64,000 nt of DNA. Source: an uncultured Pelagibacteraceae bacterium (GTDB taxonomy: Bacteria > Pseudomonadota > Alphaproteobacteria > Pelagibacterales > Pelagibacteraceae). The first letter of the stretch is position 1, and each line of letters begins with the position of its first letter. The DNA is taken from positions 62,001-126,000 of the forward strand of contig CACJRL010000001.1 of the NCBI GenBank assembly GCA_902595815.1, in the 5' to 3' direction. The notes under the pieces are model-generated. The model had not been told where the DNA came from. It did no database searches and saw only the letters and a list, made by a program, of their open reading frames with translations. Shown piece after piece: positions 41,323 to 51,278 of the stretch. The position numbers and the translations under genes are program-made.

Positions 41323-41984
41323 TAAAAATTTTTTTTTAATTCACTTTTTAAAAACTTAGCGTGTAATTTATTTTCTTCTTCTGTAATTTTAATTATTTTT
41401 TTTGAATAATCAGTTACTTTAATATTTGTAGTCACATTTTTTTTTATATCTTTATTAAATTGGAAAACTGGTTCTTTTTGATCAATTAAATTTATATAAA
41501 CTTTAGATAATAGTTCACAGTCAATTAATGCTGTATGCTTTTTTCTTCTTGAATTATCCACCCTATACCTTTTACAAAGAGCATCTAAGCTTATGCTAGA
41601 TCCTGGAAATTTATTTCTAGCTAATTCAAGGGTATCAATGACATTTTCTTTAGCAATAGTTTTCATATTTATTAATGATAACTCATTATTAAGATGTCCT
41701 ATGTCAAACTCTGCGTTATGAATTATAATTTTTTTTTCTGCAATAAATTCTAAGAATTGATCAGCTACATCTATAAATTTTTTTTTATCGGATAGAAACT
41801 CATCGGTATAACCATGAACTTTTAATGCGCTTTCAGAAACTTTTCTCTCGGGGTTTAAATAACAATGAAAGACATTATTTGTTGGAATTAGATTATCTAA
41901 CTCAATGCAACCTATTTCAACAATTCTGTGACCTTCTTTTACTGATAATCCTGTTGTCTCTGTATCAAGAACTATTTCTTTCAT
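41319..41984 (-). CDS. dnaQ: DNA polymerase III epsilon subunit
   Basis: EIVLDTETTGLSVKEGHRIVEIGCIEL, HNAEFDIGHLNNEL, RRKKHTALIDCELLSKVY. Confidence 0.95.
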   Translation of the reverse strand: MKEIVLDTETTGLSVKEGHRIVEIGCIELDNLIPTNNVFHCYLNPERKVSESALKVHGYTDEFLSDKKKFIDVADQFLEFIAEKKIIIHNAEFDIGHLNNELSLINMKTIAKENVIDTLELARNKFPGSSISLDALCKRYRVDNSRRKKHTALIDCELLSKVYINLIDQKEPVFQFNKDIKKNVTTNIKVTDYSKKIIKITEEENKLHAKFLKSELKKNFY

Positions 41985-42552
41985 ACAAAATCTTCTTTTT
42001 TAATAAATTTACTTTATGTTTCATTATATTCGGTGGAAAATTATTATCTATTACATAATTTGCCAATTTTCTTTTTTCGAACAGATTAGATTGGTTTTTT
42101 TTTAAATTTTTTAAAATTATTTTATTATAATATTTCCTTTTTTTTACTCTAGCTAAAATTTTTTGTTTTTGGGCATTTATAAATACCAATACATCATCTT
42201 TTTTATTTAGTTTATTTTCTAATAAAAGAGGGATGTCTAGAACTATCATCTTCGAATTTTTTTTTTTTTTTAGAAATTTTCTCATTCTTTTTCTTACAAT
42301 AGGGTGAACTATAGATGATATAAATTTTAAACTTTTTTTGTTTGACGATATTGCATTAACTAATTCAATTTTTCTAATTGGGAAAGACTTAACATAATCA
42401 GGAAATTTTTTATTCAATTTTCTAAAACAACTTTTATCCTTTTTATATATATCACTCACTTCTTTATCAGCATTGAAAATTGGGCAATTGAATAATTTTG
42501 ATATAAATGATTTCCCAGAGGCAATACTCCCTATCACACAAACTCTAATCAT
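41965..42552 (-). CDS. coaE: Dephospho-CoA kinase
   Basis: CVIGSIASGKSFISKLF, FNADKEVSDIYK, IVLDIPLLLENKLNKKDD. Confidence 0.93.
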   Translation of the reverse strand: MIRVCVIGSIASGKSFISKLFNCPIFNADKEVSDIYKKDKSCFRKLNKKFPDYVKSFPIRKIELVNAISSNKKSLKFISSIVHPIVRKRMRKFLKKKKNSKMIVLDIPLLLENKLNKKDDVLVFINAQKQKILARVKKRKYYNKIILKNLKKNQSNLFEKRKLANYVIDNNFPPNIMKHKVNLLKKKILYERNSS

Positions 42553-42570
42553 TAATCCCTTTAGTAATTT

Positions 42571-43311
42571 TTATATACATCTTCCACCATCAACTTCTAG
42601 CACAGCGCCCGTAATCATGCTTGCTTCGTCTGAACATAAAAAACAGGCAGCATTTCCCATATCTTGTGGTGTTGAAAATCTACCAATAGGAATTGTTGAT
42701 AGAAATGCTTGTTTTTTTTTATTTGAGCTACCTCCCATAAAAGATTTTAATAATGGTGTTTTTCCTGCTACTGGAGCAATTGCATTCACTCTAACATTAT
42801 AAGGAGCAAGTTCTACAGCCATCGCTTTAGTTGCTGTTATCATCCAACCTTTACTGGCATTGTACCAATTTAATTTAGGTCTGGGTGATAAACCTGCAGT
42901 TGATGCAACATTTAATATTACACCTCTTTTTAGCTTTTTCATTTTCGGTACAAAATATTTTGCACTTAAATAAACTGATTTAGCATTCACATTAAATACT
43001 CTATCAAATTCCCTTCCTGTTACATCTTCCATATTTTTTGGTTTATGTGTTATTCCAGCATTATTAACAATTATATCTACTGCCTTATATTTTTTGAAAG
43101 AATATTTTAATAAAGATTTAAAATTAGAGTCTTTTGAAACGTCAGCAACAAAGTGATCTTGGGATAATGATTTTGAAACCTTCTTTAATAAATTTGAGTT
43201 AATATCAACTAGTATTAATTTTGCCCCTTCTTCAGAAAATTTTTTTGCAATTCCTTTCCCAAAACCTGATGCTGAACCCGTAATAATTGCTATTTTATTT
43301 TTTAATCTCAC
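42571..43311 (-). CDS. SDR family oxidoreductase
   Basis: KIAIITGSASGFGKGIAKKF, NNAGITHKP, WYNASKGWMITATKAMAVELAPYNVRVNAIAP, VDGGRCI. Confidence 0.92.
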   Translation of the reverse strand: MRLKNKIAIITGSASGFGKGIAKKFSEEGAKLILVDINSNLLKKVSKSLSQDHFVADVSKDSNFKSLLKYSFKKYKAVDIIVNNAGITHKPKNMEDVTGREFDRVFNVNAKSVYLSAKYFVPKMKKLKRGVILNVASTAGLSPRPKLNWYNASKGWMITATKAMAVELAPYNVRVNAIAPVAGKTPLLKSFMGGSSNKKKQAFLSTIPIGRFSTPQDMGNAACFLCSDEASMITGAVLEVDGGRCI

Positions 43312-43316
43312 AATTT

Positions 43317-44111
43317 CTAACTCTTTAAAAATTTTATTAACTGATCATTAACAATTGGATTAATATCATGCCAAATATTAAATGCCTTTTGTGCTTGGAA
43401 TAAAAACATATTTAATCCATTTTCATATATGTTTCCTGTAATCTTTGCAGCATGAGAAAACTCAGTATCATAAGGTTCATATATAACGTCGTAGAATAGT
43501 TTATTTTTTCCAGCTTTTGTAAAGTCTGTTCCAAATTTATCATTTTCTTTTAAACCCAAGCTTGTTGCATTAATTATCATATCAAAATCCACGATTTCAC
43601 CCCAATCTAAAACACTTAAATCTTTGAATATATTTTTTAATGCTTCAGCTTTTTCTCTAGTTCTATTGCTTAAAATGATTTTTGATGCATTCATTTTTTT
43701 TAATGCGTAAACTATCGAAGGAACAACCCCTCCTGCACCTAGTATTAATATAGTCTTATTTTTAACATCATAATTTAATTTTTTTATGCTAATTTCAAAA
43801 CCGTCAATATCTGTATTGTGTCCAATTAAATTACCATTGTGTAAAGAAATAGTATTGACTGATTGTGTTCTTAAAGCATGACCACTAAGAACATCAACAT
43901 AAGGAATGGCTGTTTTTTTATATGGGACTGTAATATTTATTCCATCCAATTTTTTTTCTTTTAAATTTTTAAATAGTTCTGGTAAATCACTTTCATGGGT
44001 CTCCAATTTTCCATAAATTGCTTCAATATTATTATTTTTAAACCAATAATTGTGTAATTTTGGTGATAAAGTATGTTCAATAGGATTTCCAATTACTAAG
44101 AATTTTTTCAT
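43317..44111 (-). CDS. aroE: Shikimate dehydrogenase
   Basis: VIGNPIEHTLSPKLHNYWF, GINITVPYKKTAIPYVD, GHNTDIDGF, ILGAGGVVPSIVYAL. Confidence 0.96.
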   Translation of the reverse strand: MKKFLVIGNPIEHTLSPKLHNYWFKNNNIEAIYGKLETHESDLPELFKNLKEKKLDGINITVPYKKTAIPYVDVLSGHALRTQSVNTISLHNGNLIGHNTDIDGFEISIKKLNYDVKNKTILILGAGGVVPSIVYALKKMNASKIILSNRTREKAEALKNIFKDLSVLDWGEIVDFDMIINATSLGLKENDKFGTDFTKAGKNKLFYDVIYEPYDTEFSHAAKITGNIYENGLNMFLFQAQKAFNIWHDINPIVNDQLIKFLKS

Positions 44112-44692
44112 TTAAATTTGCTTAAGTACTTCTTTATTTTATTAATAGGTAAACCCATAATTGTATTTTCGTCTCCATCTATGTTAACAAATAAATTTCT
44201 ACCTTCTCCTTCAATTTGATACACATTGTAAGCAAATAAAATATCATCTGGTATTTTTTTAAGGTAATCTAAAAGTTCTTTATTTGTAAATTTTTTCATG
44301 GTTAAATAGGCTCTTTCAGTATAATTCCAAATCATAGAACCATTTTTAGATATACAAACTGAACTAATTAACGAGTGCTTTTTACCATTAAGCTTTTTTA
44401 AAATATTTAATGCTTCGTTTCTATTTTGTGGTTTAGATATTAATTCTCCATCAAGATCTATGACACTGTCTGCACCCAAAACTATAACATCATGAAACTT
44501 ATTACTTACTTTGTTTGCTTTTAATTCTGCTAAATTTTTTGATATTATTTCAGGACTTGCGCCTTCTTTTATTAAACTTTCTTTTACAGGTTCTTCATCA
44601 ACATTTGATGGCTGAATATTGCAATTAAAGTTGTTGTTTTTCAATATTTCTTCTCTGACCTTGCTTTTTGAAGCTAAAATTATCTCAAACAT
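44108..44692 (-). CDS. maf: Maf family nucleotide pyrophosphatase
   Basis: MFEIILASKSKVREEIL, ADSVIDLDGELISKPQNRNEALNIL; start reassigned. Confidence 0.92.
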   Translation of the reverse strand: MFEIILASKSKVREEILKNNNFNCNIQPSNVDEEPVKESLIKEGASPEIISKNLAELKANKVSNKFHDVIVLGADSVIDLDGELISKPQNRNEALNILKKLNGKKHSLISSVCISKNGSMIWNYTERAYLTMKKFTNKELLDYLKKIPDDILFAYNVYQIEGEGRNLFVNIDGDENTIMGLPINKIKKYLSKFK

Positions 44693-45506
44693 TTTTATTT
44701 TGAATTTCAAAAATTTTAATTATAGAAGCTGCTGTTTCTTCAACAGATTTTCTAGTTACATCAATTACAGGCCATTTATTTTTCTTGAATAATATTTTAG
44801 ATTGGTCAACTTCATTTCTAATTTTTTCTAAATTTGTGTAATCAGAAGCTTCATTTTCTTTTAATGAGTTAAGTCTATTTCTTCTTATATCAAACAATCT
44901 TTCTGCTTCAGTTGTAAGTCCAATTACGCAAATATTTTTTGTTTCTATAACTCCCTTTGGTATACTCATTTCATTGACCAATGGTATATTGGAAGTTTTA
45001 AATCCTTTATTTGCAAGATAAATTGAGGTTGGGGTTTTGCTGGTCCTGCTAACGCCAACTAAGATAATATCAGATTCCGATATATTTTCTGTATTATTTC
45101 CATCATCATGGTTCATTGTAAACTGTATTGCTTCAATTCTTTTGTAATAGTCCTCATCTAAAACGTGTTGAGCACTTGGTTGATGAGTTGCTTTTTCATT
45201 TAATATTTTAGAAAAATTTAAAATTAGATCTCCTAAAACACCAAAGCAGGGAATTTTTCTCTTGTTTGCTTCATCAGCTAAAAACTTAGCTAGTTTACTA
45301 TTCACTACAGTGTATAAAATTATCGGACTTTCTTTTTCTTGAGCACCACTTAAAATTGATGAGATTTGATTTTCTGTTCTTGTAAATGAAAATTGATTTA
45401 GATCATAATTAAAATTATTAAACTGGGCTTTAAGTGCCATAAATATTCTGTCAAGTGTTTCTCCAGTTGAATCAGAAATTAAATAAACTTGGTGTGTATT
45501 TTTCAT
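44685..45506 (-). CDS. Pyruvate, phosphate dikinase regulatory protein (kinase/pyrophosphorylase, PPSR family)
   Basis: QVYLISDSTGETLDRIFMALKAQF, DIILVGVSRTSKTPTSIYLANKGFKTSNIPLV. Confidence 0.95.
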   Translation of the reverse strand: MKNTHQVYLISDSTGETLDRIFMALKAQFNNFNYDLNQFSFTRTENQISSILSGAQEKESPIILYTVVNSKLAKFLADEANKRKIPCFGVLGDLILNFSKILNEKATHQPSAQHVLDEDYYKRIEAIQFTMNHDDGNNTENISESDIILVGVSRTSKTPTSIYLANKGFKTSNIPLVNEMSIPKGVIETKNICVIGLTTEAERLFDIRRNRLNSLKENEASDYTNLEKIRNEVDQSKILFKKNKWPVIDVTRKSVEETAASIIKIFEIQNKNV

Positions 45507-45787
45507 GTATAATTTGTCAACAAAGTATTACTAAAATTAAAGATATTTTCAATTAAGCAACAAATGATAGTTTTATTTATTTGTAATCATTTAATTAACA
45601 TATTTATAAATGTTAATATCTTTTCAACAATTTTATATTTATTTAAAATGTTGAAATAAGCCATCTTTTTAGAGAGTTTTTTTTCATATTAAATGTATAA
45701 AAAGTGAGAAAAGTGTTGAAATTGAGTAATTTACGTTATCTACAAATCATACTAATAATAAATCTAAATATATTATTCTTATTATAA
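45507..45787. other. Candidate chromosomal replication origin (oriC)
   Basis: 281-bp AT-rich gap between divergent ppsR-type gene and hemE; DnaA-box-like TTATCTACA at 45736-45744; inverted repeats; nearby parAB and parS. Confidence 0.65.
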
Positions 45788-46789
45788 ATGACACCAATAA
45801 AAAATTGTATATTAAACAGAGACACAAGCATTAATCCTATTTGGCTTATGAGACAAGCTGGAAGGTATTTACCTGAATTTAGAGAAATTAGAAAAGAAAA
45901 TACAAATTTTATAAAACTATGTCTAAATTCAAAATTATCAGAGGAAATAACACTTCAACCAATTGATAGATTTGGCTTTGATGCTGCCATTATCTTTTCC
46001 GATATACTTATGGTTCCATATGGACTTGGTCAAAAAGTAGAATTTAAAAAAAATTTTGGCCCCAGTCTTGGAAATATAGATTTAGATAAATTTGAAGAAT
46101 TAGATGATAAATTTTTAACCAATAAATTATCACCCATATATGATTTATTAGAGAATTTAAGTAAGAACGATAAGTTAAAAAATAAAGATTTAATAGGTTT
46201 TGTGGGAGCACCATGGACGTTGTTAGTATATATGATAAATAGAGTTTCGCCTAAAAACGGGCTCTCTAATACTTTTTTCAAAGACAATATTTTAATAGAT
46301 AATTTGCTAAATATTTTGGATAAATTTATTAAAATACATATTAGAAACCAAATAAGAGCAGGGGCAACAATAATACAAATATTTGATAGCTGGGCAGGAT
46401 TGATTAATACTAATTTTGAAAAATATTTATATAAACCCACATTATCTTTAGTTGATTATACCAAAAAACTTGGAGTACCTGTAATTTGTTTTCCAAGAGG
46501 TATAAAAAATTATGTTGAATTTTGCAAAATTGTAAAACCTAATATGATAAATATAGATTATAATACAGATCCAAAAAGATTACTCAATGATGTTGATATA
46601 CCAATACAAGGTGGACTAGACCCCAAAATCTTATTAACTGACAAAAATAATTTGAAAAATGAAGCAACAAAATATTTAGAAATTTTTAATAATCATCCTT
46701 ATGTGTTTAACTTGGGCCATGGTATTCTGCCTGAAACAAAAATTGAAATGGTAGAAGAATTAGTAAGAATTGTTAGGGAATTTAAATGA
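45788..46789 (+). CDS. hemE: Uroporphyrinogen decarboxylase
   Basis: PIWLMRQAGRYLPEFREIR, IFSDILMVPYGLG, GFVGAPWTLLVYM, NLGHGILPETKIE. Confidence 0.97.
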   Translation: MTPIKNCILNRDTSINPIWLMRQAGRYLPEFREIRKENTNFIKLCLNSKLSEEITLQPIDRFGFDAAIIFSDILMVPYGLGQKVEFKKNFGPSLGNIDLDKFEELDDKFLTNKLSPIYDLLENLSKNDKLKNKDLIGFVGAPWTLLVYMINRVSPKNGLSNTFFKDNILIDNLLNILDKFIKIHIRNQIRAGATIIQIFDSWAGLINTNFEKYLYKPTLSLVDYTKKLGVPVICFPRGIKNYVEFCKIVKPNMINIDYNTDPKRLLNDVDIPIQGGLDPKILLTDKNNLKNEATKYLEIFNNHPYVFNLGHGILPETKIEMVEELVRIVREFK

Positions 46790-47778
46790 GTGTAGATCAT
46801 CCCCAAGTCAAGTATGGAAAAACAGGTGTTTTAATCATTAATCTAGGCACACCAGATTCGACCAGCTGGTTAGATATTAGAAAATATCTAAAAGAGTTTC
46901 TGTCTGATAGAAGAGTTATAGAGATAAACCCAATCTTATGGCAGATAATTTTGAACGTTTTTATACTTAACCTAAGACCATCTAAAACTGCTAAGGCCTA
47001 TAAAGAAATTTGGATGAAAAAAGAAAATATGTCACCTCTTTTATATTATACACAGAAACAAGCAGAAAAGGCACGAAAGTTTATATCAAACGAAAATTTA
47101 ATTATAGATTTTGCAATGAGATACGGAAACCCAAGCATAAAAAGTAAAATAAAAAAATTACATGATAATGGCTGTGAAAATCTTATAATTCTGCCTTTGT
47201 ACCCTCAATACGCTGCAGCAACTACAGCAACAGTTTGTGATGAAGTTTATAGAACTTTAATGAAAATGAGATGGCAACCATCTTTAAAAATTATACCTCA
47301 TTACGAATCAGATCCTTTGTATATTGATGCTTTGGTAAACTCTATTAATTCAAAGATAGAAAAAATAAATTGGAAACCAGATTTAATATTGGCTTCTTAT
47401 CACGGAATACCAAAAAAATATTTTGATAAAGGTGATCCATATCATTGTTATTGTCATAAAACTACAAGATTAATTTCTGAAAAGTTTAGCTCAATTGAGA
47501 TTAAAACTACTTTCCAATCGAGATTTGGACCCGAGGAATGGTTACAACCATATACAGATAAAACTTTAGAAAATTTACCAAATGAGGGAATAAAAAACGT
47601 GCTTGCTATTTGCCCAGGATTCTCTTCAGATTGTGTTGAAACATTAGAAGAAATATTAATACAAGGAAAAGAGAGCTTCATGGAAGCTGGTGGTGTAAAT
47701 TTTGATATGATACCATGTCTTAATGATAATGATGATCACATAAAACTAATTAATAGTTTAATTAAAAGAAATATTTAA
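46786..47778 (+). CDS. hemH: Ferrochelatase
   Basis: KTGVLIINLGTPDS, ILPLYPQYAAATTATV, SYHGIPKKYFDKGDPYHC, FQSRFGPEEWLQPYT. Confidence 0.97.
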   Translation: MSVDHPQVKYGKTGVLIINLGTPDSTSWLDIRKYLKEFLSDRRVIEINPILWQIILNVFILNLRPSKTAKAYKEIWMKKENMSPLLYYTQKQAEKARKFISNENLIIDFAMRYGNPSIKSKIKKLHDNGCENLIILPLYPQYAAATTATVCDEVYRTLMKMRWQPSLKIIPHYESDPLYIDALVNSINSKIEKINWKPDLILASYHGIPKKYFDKGDPYHCYCHKTTRLISEKFSSIEIKTTFQSRFGPEEWLQPYTDKTLENLPNEGIKNVLAICPGFSSDCVETLEEILIQGKESFMEAGGVNFDMIPCLNDNDDHIKLINSLIKRNI

Positions 47779-47781
47779 TTT

Positions 47782-48216
47782 ATGAACTATTATCTTCTTT
47801 TTAAATCTTTACATTTAATCTCAGTTATCTCATGGATGGCTGGCTTATTATATTTACCAAGAATTTTTGTATACCATGCTGAAAATAATGATGACAGAAA
47901 AGTTTCGGATGTGTTTAAGGTTATGGAAAAAAAATTATATTTATATATTATGACTCCAGCTATGATTCTGTCATGGTTATTTGGCTTGCTTTTAATCCAC
48001 AGTATAGGATTTCAACAATTAGGCCAAACATGGATGATATTAAAAATAATATTTGTGATTTTCCTAAGCTTGTATCATTTTTATTTAGGGCAAACTTTAA
48101 ATAAGTTTAAAATTGATCAAAATACTCATTCTCATAAATTTTACAGATTAATTAATGAAATTCCTACAATATTGCTTATTTTAATCATTTTTGTAGTGAT
48201 ATTTAAGCCTTTATAG
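47782..48216 (+). CDS. hemJ: Protoporphyrinogen IX oxidase HemJ
   Basis: KSLHLISVISWMAGLLYLPRIFVYHAE; downstream of hemE-hemH. Confidence 0.92.
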   Translation: MNYYLLFKSLHLISVISWMAGLLYLPRIFVYHAENNDDRKVSDVFKVMEKKLYLYIMTPAMILSWLFGLLLIHSIGFQQLGQTWMILKIIFVIFLSLYHFYLGQTLNKFKIDQNTHSHKFYRLINEIPTILLILIIFVVIFKPL

Positions 48217-48278
48217 ACTTGAAATTTTATAAACAGATTACTATATTAACTGCATCTATTTAAAAAAACCTCCCATTT

Positions 48279-49550
48279 ATGAACATTCAAGAATTAAAAG
48301 AAAAAAGCTCAGAAAAAATTATCAATGAAGCAGAAAATTTAGGAATTGAAAATGCTAGCACCCTAAGAAGACAAGAAATTTATTTCGCAATATTAAAAAA
48401 ATTAGCAGAAAAAGGAGAGGAAATTACTGGTGGTGGAGTACTTCAATTACTTCAAGACGGATTTGGATTTCTTAGAGCAATAGAGTCGAATTATTTGCCT
48501 GGCGCTGATGATATTTATGTTAGTCCAAATCAAATTAGAAGATTTGGATTGAGAACAGGCGATACTGTAGAAGGACCAATAAGAGCTCCTAAAGAAGGTG
48601 AAAGATATTTTGCCTTGCTTCAAGTGAGCAAAATTAACTTTGAAGAAACTGACAAGTTTAAACATAAAATAGCTTTTGATAATCTAACTCCTCTTTATCC
48701 AAACAAGCAATTGGTAATGGAAGTTGAAAGTGCAAAAGTAGAGAAAAAAGTTGATTTAACTCCGAGGCTAATTGATTTAGTAAGTCCGATAGGTAAAGGA
48801 CAAAGATCATTGATTATATCACCCCCTAAAGCTGGGAAAACAATGATATTACAGAGTATCGCAAATTCAATAACTGCAAATCATCCAGAGTGTTATTTAA
48901 TGGTTCTATTAATTGATGAAAGACCAGAGGAAGTAACAGATATGCAGAGAACAGTTAAGGGCGAAGTTATAAGTTCAACATTTGATGAACCAGCACAAAG
49001 GCATGTTGCAGTAGCAGAAATGGTAATTGAAAAAGCTAAAAGATTAACAGAGCATAAAAAAGATGTAGTAATTTTATTAGACTCTATAACAAGATTAGGA
49101 AGAGCATATAATGCTGTTGTTCCAAGTTCAGGTAAAGTACTAACAGGTGGTGTTGACGCAAATGCTCTCCAAAGACCAAAAAGATTTTTTGGTGCAGCAA
49201 GAAATATTGAGGAAGGTGGTTCTTTAACTATAATAGCAACGGCATTGATTGATACAGGAAGCAGGATGGACGAAGTTATTTTTGAAGAATTTAAAGGTAC
49301 CGGTAATAGTGAAACAATATTGGATAGAAAGATTTCAGAGAAAAGAATATTTCCTGCAATTGATATAACTAAATCTGGAACTAGAAGAGAAGAGTTAATT
49401 TTTGATAAAAATGATCTTCAAAAAATGAATGTTTTAAGAAGAATTATAGCCCCAATGGGCTCAATGGATGCAATTGAGTTTATTAATTCTAAATTAAAAG
49501 ATACAAAGAATAATTCTGATTTCTTCAATTCGATGAATAAACCAGCTTAA
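48279..49550 (+). CDS. rho: Transcription termination factor Rho
   Basis: [60 protein letters not shown]. Confidence 0.98.
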   Translation: MNIQELKEKSSEKIINEAENLGIENASTLRRQEIYFAILKKLAEKGEEITGGGVLQLLQDGFGFLRAIESNYLPGADDIYVSPNQIRRFGLRTGDTVEGPIRAPKEGERYFALLQVSKINFEETDKFKHKIAFDNLTPLYPNKQLVMEVESAKVEKKVDLTPRLIDLVSPIGKGQRSLIISPPKAGKTMILQSIANSITANHPECYLMVLLIDERPEEVTDMQRTVKGEVISSTFDEPAQRHVAVAEMVIEKAKRLTEHKKDVVILLDSITRLGRAYNAVVPSSGKVLTGGVDANALQRPKRFFGAARNIEEGGSLTIIATALIDTGSRMDEVIFEEFKGTGNSETILDRKISEKRIFPAIDITKSGTRREELIFDKNDLQKMNVLRRIIAPMGSMDAIEFINSKLKDTKNNSDFFNSMNKPA

Positions 49551-49552
49551 TC

Positions 49553-50389
49553 TCATAAATATTCTAATTCACTCATTTCTTTGTAAAAAAATTTTTCTAA
49601 TTCTATGGTAGTTTCCTTGCTAAGAAGCTTTTTGTAATCGTTATCTTTCCCTAAGTTAAAAAATGTTTTCCTTGTTCCATCTGAAGAAAAACTAGCTTCA
49701 TCAAAACCTTTACTTTTTTCCATCTTTTTTAATTTATTAAAATTAGTGCTTCTAATTGATTTACTTAATTTTCTTTTATCAACTTCTTTTTTATTATTAA
49801 GTAGTTTATTAGTAAATTGAATAATTTTTTCAAATGTGCTTTTAGAATCTTTTTCTAAATCTTCATATTTTATAAAAAGTTTGTTTTTTATATTTGAGTT
49901 TTTCCATGAATTATAATTCTTCGCCCAAGAACTTATAAATGAATAACTTGCATAATTATCAGAGTCATTCTTATCTTTTAAATTTCGATAAGTGCTTTTT
50001 ATCATTTCAAGTGCTTCTTTCTCATTAATTGAATAATGATTCATTAATGAAGTGATTACATTTCTAGGATCTCTCACAATAATAATTGCTCCCAACGTAA
50101 CCTCTGGTGTTGTAAAATGGTTTCCCTTATATGCCCCATACACATTGTGAGTTTTAAGGAAACGTGCCTTATTAAGTTTTTTAAGATTTTTTTGAATAAT
50201 AAGCCACTTTTCTGCAGCCTCTTCGACGCTGTAAATCTTCTTACTAAAAAATTCTCTACTAGGGAATTGTTTTATATTTTTTAATAATTTGAATTCAAAA
50301 TCTCCATCTTTTGAAAAATAATATGAAGATAACAATGACCTGATCCAAGTATTTCCACTCTTTGGGTAAGATGCTATCCAAATAATCAT
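49553..50389 (-). CDS. Sulfotransferase domain protein A
   Basis: MIIWIASYPKSGNTWIRSLLSSYYFS (PAPS-binding loop), IIVRDPRNVITSLMNHYS. Confidence 0.92.
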   Translation of the reverse strand: MIIWIASYPKSGNTWIRSLLSSYYFSKDGDFEFKLLKNIKQFPSREFFSKKIYSVEEAAEKWLIIQKNLKKLNKARFLKTHNVYGAYKGNHFTTPEVTLGAIIIVRDPRNVITSLMNHYSINEKEALEMIKSTYRNLKDKNDSDNYASYSFISSWAKNYNSWKNSNIKNKLFIKYEDLEKDSKSTFEKIIQFTNKLLNNKKEVDKRKLSKSIRSTNFNKLKKMEKSKGFDEASFSSDGTRKTFFNLGKDNDYKKLLSKETTIELEKFFYKEMSELEYL

Positions 50390-50407
50390 ATATATATTCT
50401 ATCCATC

Positions 50408-51232
50408 TTATAAATATCTTAGATTTCTCATTGTATCTCTGTATTTATTTTCAATTTCATCGGATATATTTTTTGCAATATTATTTTTCCAATTATTTTC
50501 TGGACCTTTATAAAAAAAATTAAACTCCTTTTCTCTATTTTTATATTCATCGAAATTGCCTTCTTTCTCAAGTTTTTGTAATTGTCTAAACTCTGTTGTT
50601 TCAATTATTTTCTTAATTTTGTTTTCATTAATATTTAGAACCATATAATTTTTCAGAAATTCGTAAATTCTTATAATTTCTTTATCGATATTATCTATTA
50701 AATTTTCATATTTTATTAGTAATAAATTATCATTGTGTTTTGTCCAAGATTTATAGTGATCGCCCCAATCGGTAATTGGAGTAATCACACCTTCTTTTCC
50801 ATCAATACTTTGTTTCAATGCCCTATTTTCAATTAGAAAATTTTTTGCTTTCTCATTTGTCATTTTAAAATGATTGGCAATTGAACTAACTAAATTTCTT
50901 GGGTCTCTAACTATGTATATTGTTGCTAAAGTATTTTTTTTGTTTGTGAAAGAATAATTTGCAATCTTGATATTTGCATTATGTGTTTTAAAGAAAAATA
51001 TTTTTTTTTCTTGGTTAACTTTTTCTTGGGCCGTTATCCAATGTTTACAAACTTCTTCTATATCTGAGTATCTTTCTGTTACTTCTCTAAAATGAGCTTC
51101 TCTTGGGAATTGAGGTATTTTTTTTAACAGACTCATTTTAAATTGTCCATTAGAGGAGAAAAGCATGGAAGAGATTATAGTACGCACCCAAGTATTCCCA
51201 CTCTTTGGGTAAGATGCAATCCAAATAATCAT
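50408..51232 (-). CDS. Sulfotransferase domain protein B
   Basis: MIIWIASYPKSGNTWVRTIISSMLFS, YIVRDPRNLVSSIANHFK; start reassigned from 51436, which would run antisense through mnmE. Confidence 0.92.
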   Translation of the reverse strand: MIIWIASYPKSGNTWVRTIISSMLFSSNGQFKMSLLKKIPQFPREAHFREVTERYSDIEEVCKHWITAQEKVNQEKKIFFFKTHNANIKIANYSFTNKKNTLATIYIVRDPRNLVSSIANHFKMTNEKAKNFLIENRALKQSIDGKEGVITPITDWGDHYKSWTKHNDNLLLIKYENLIDNIDKEIIRIYEFLKNYMVLNINENKIKKIIETTEFRQLQKLEKEGNFDEYKNREKEFNFFYKGPENNWKNNIAKNISDEIENKYRDTMRNLRYL

Positions 51233-51278
51233 AGAAAAATTTATATATTTAAATTCAATACTAGCTATAATTGATTTA

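Noticed and set aside
46030-46440. Minus-strand 136-aa ORF inside hemE
   Set aside because: Fully antisense to a confidently identified hemE; shadow ORF.
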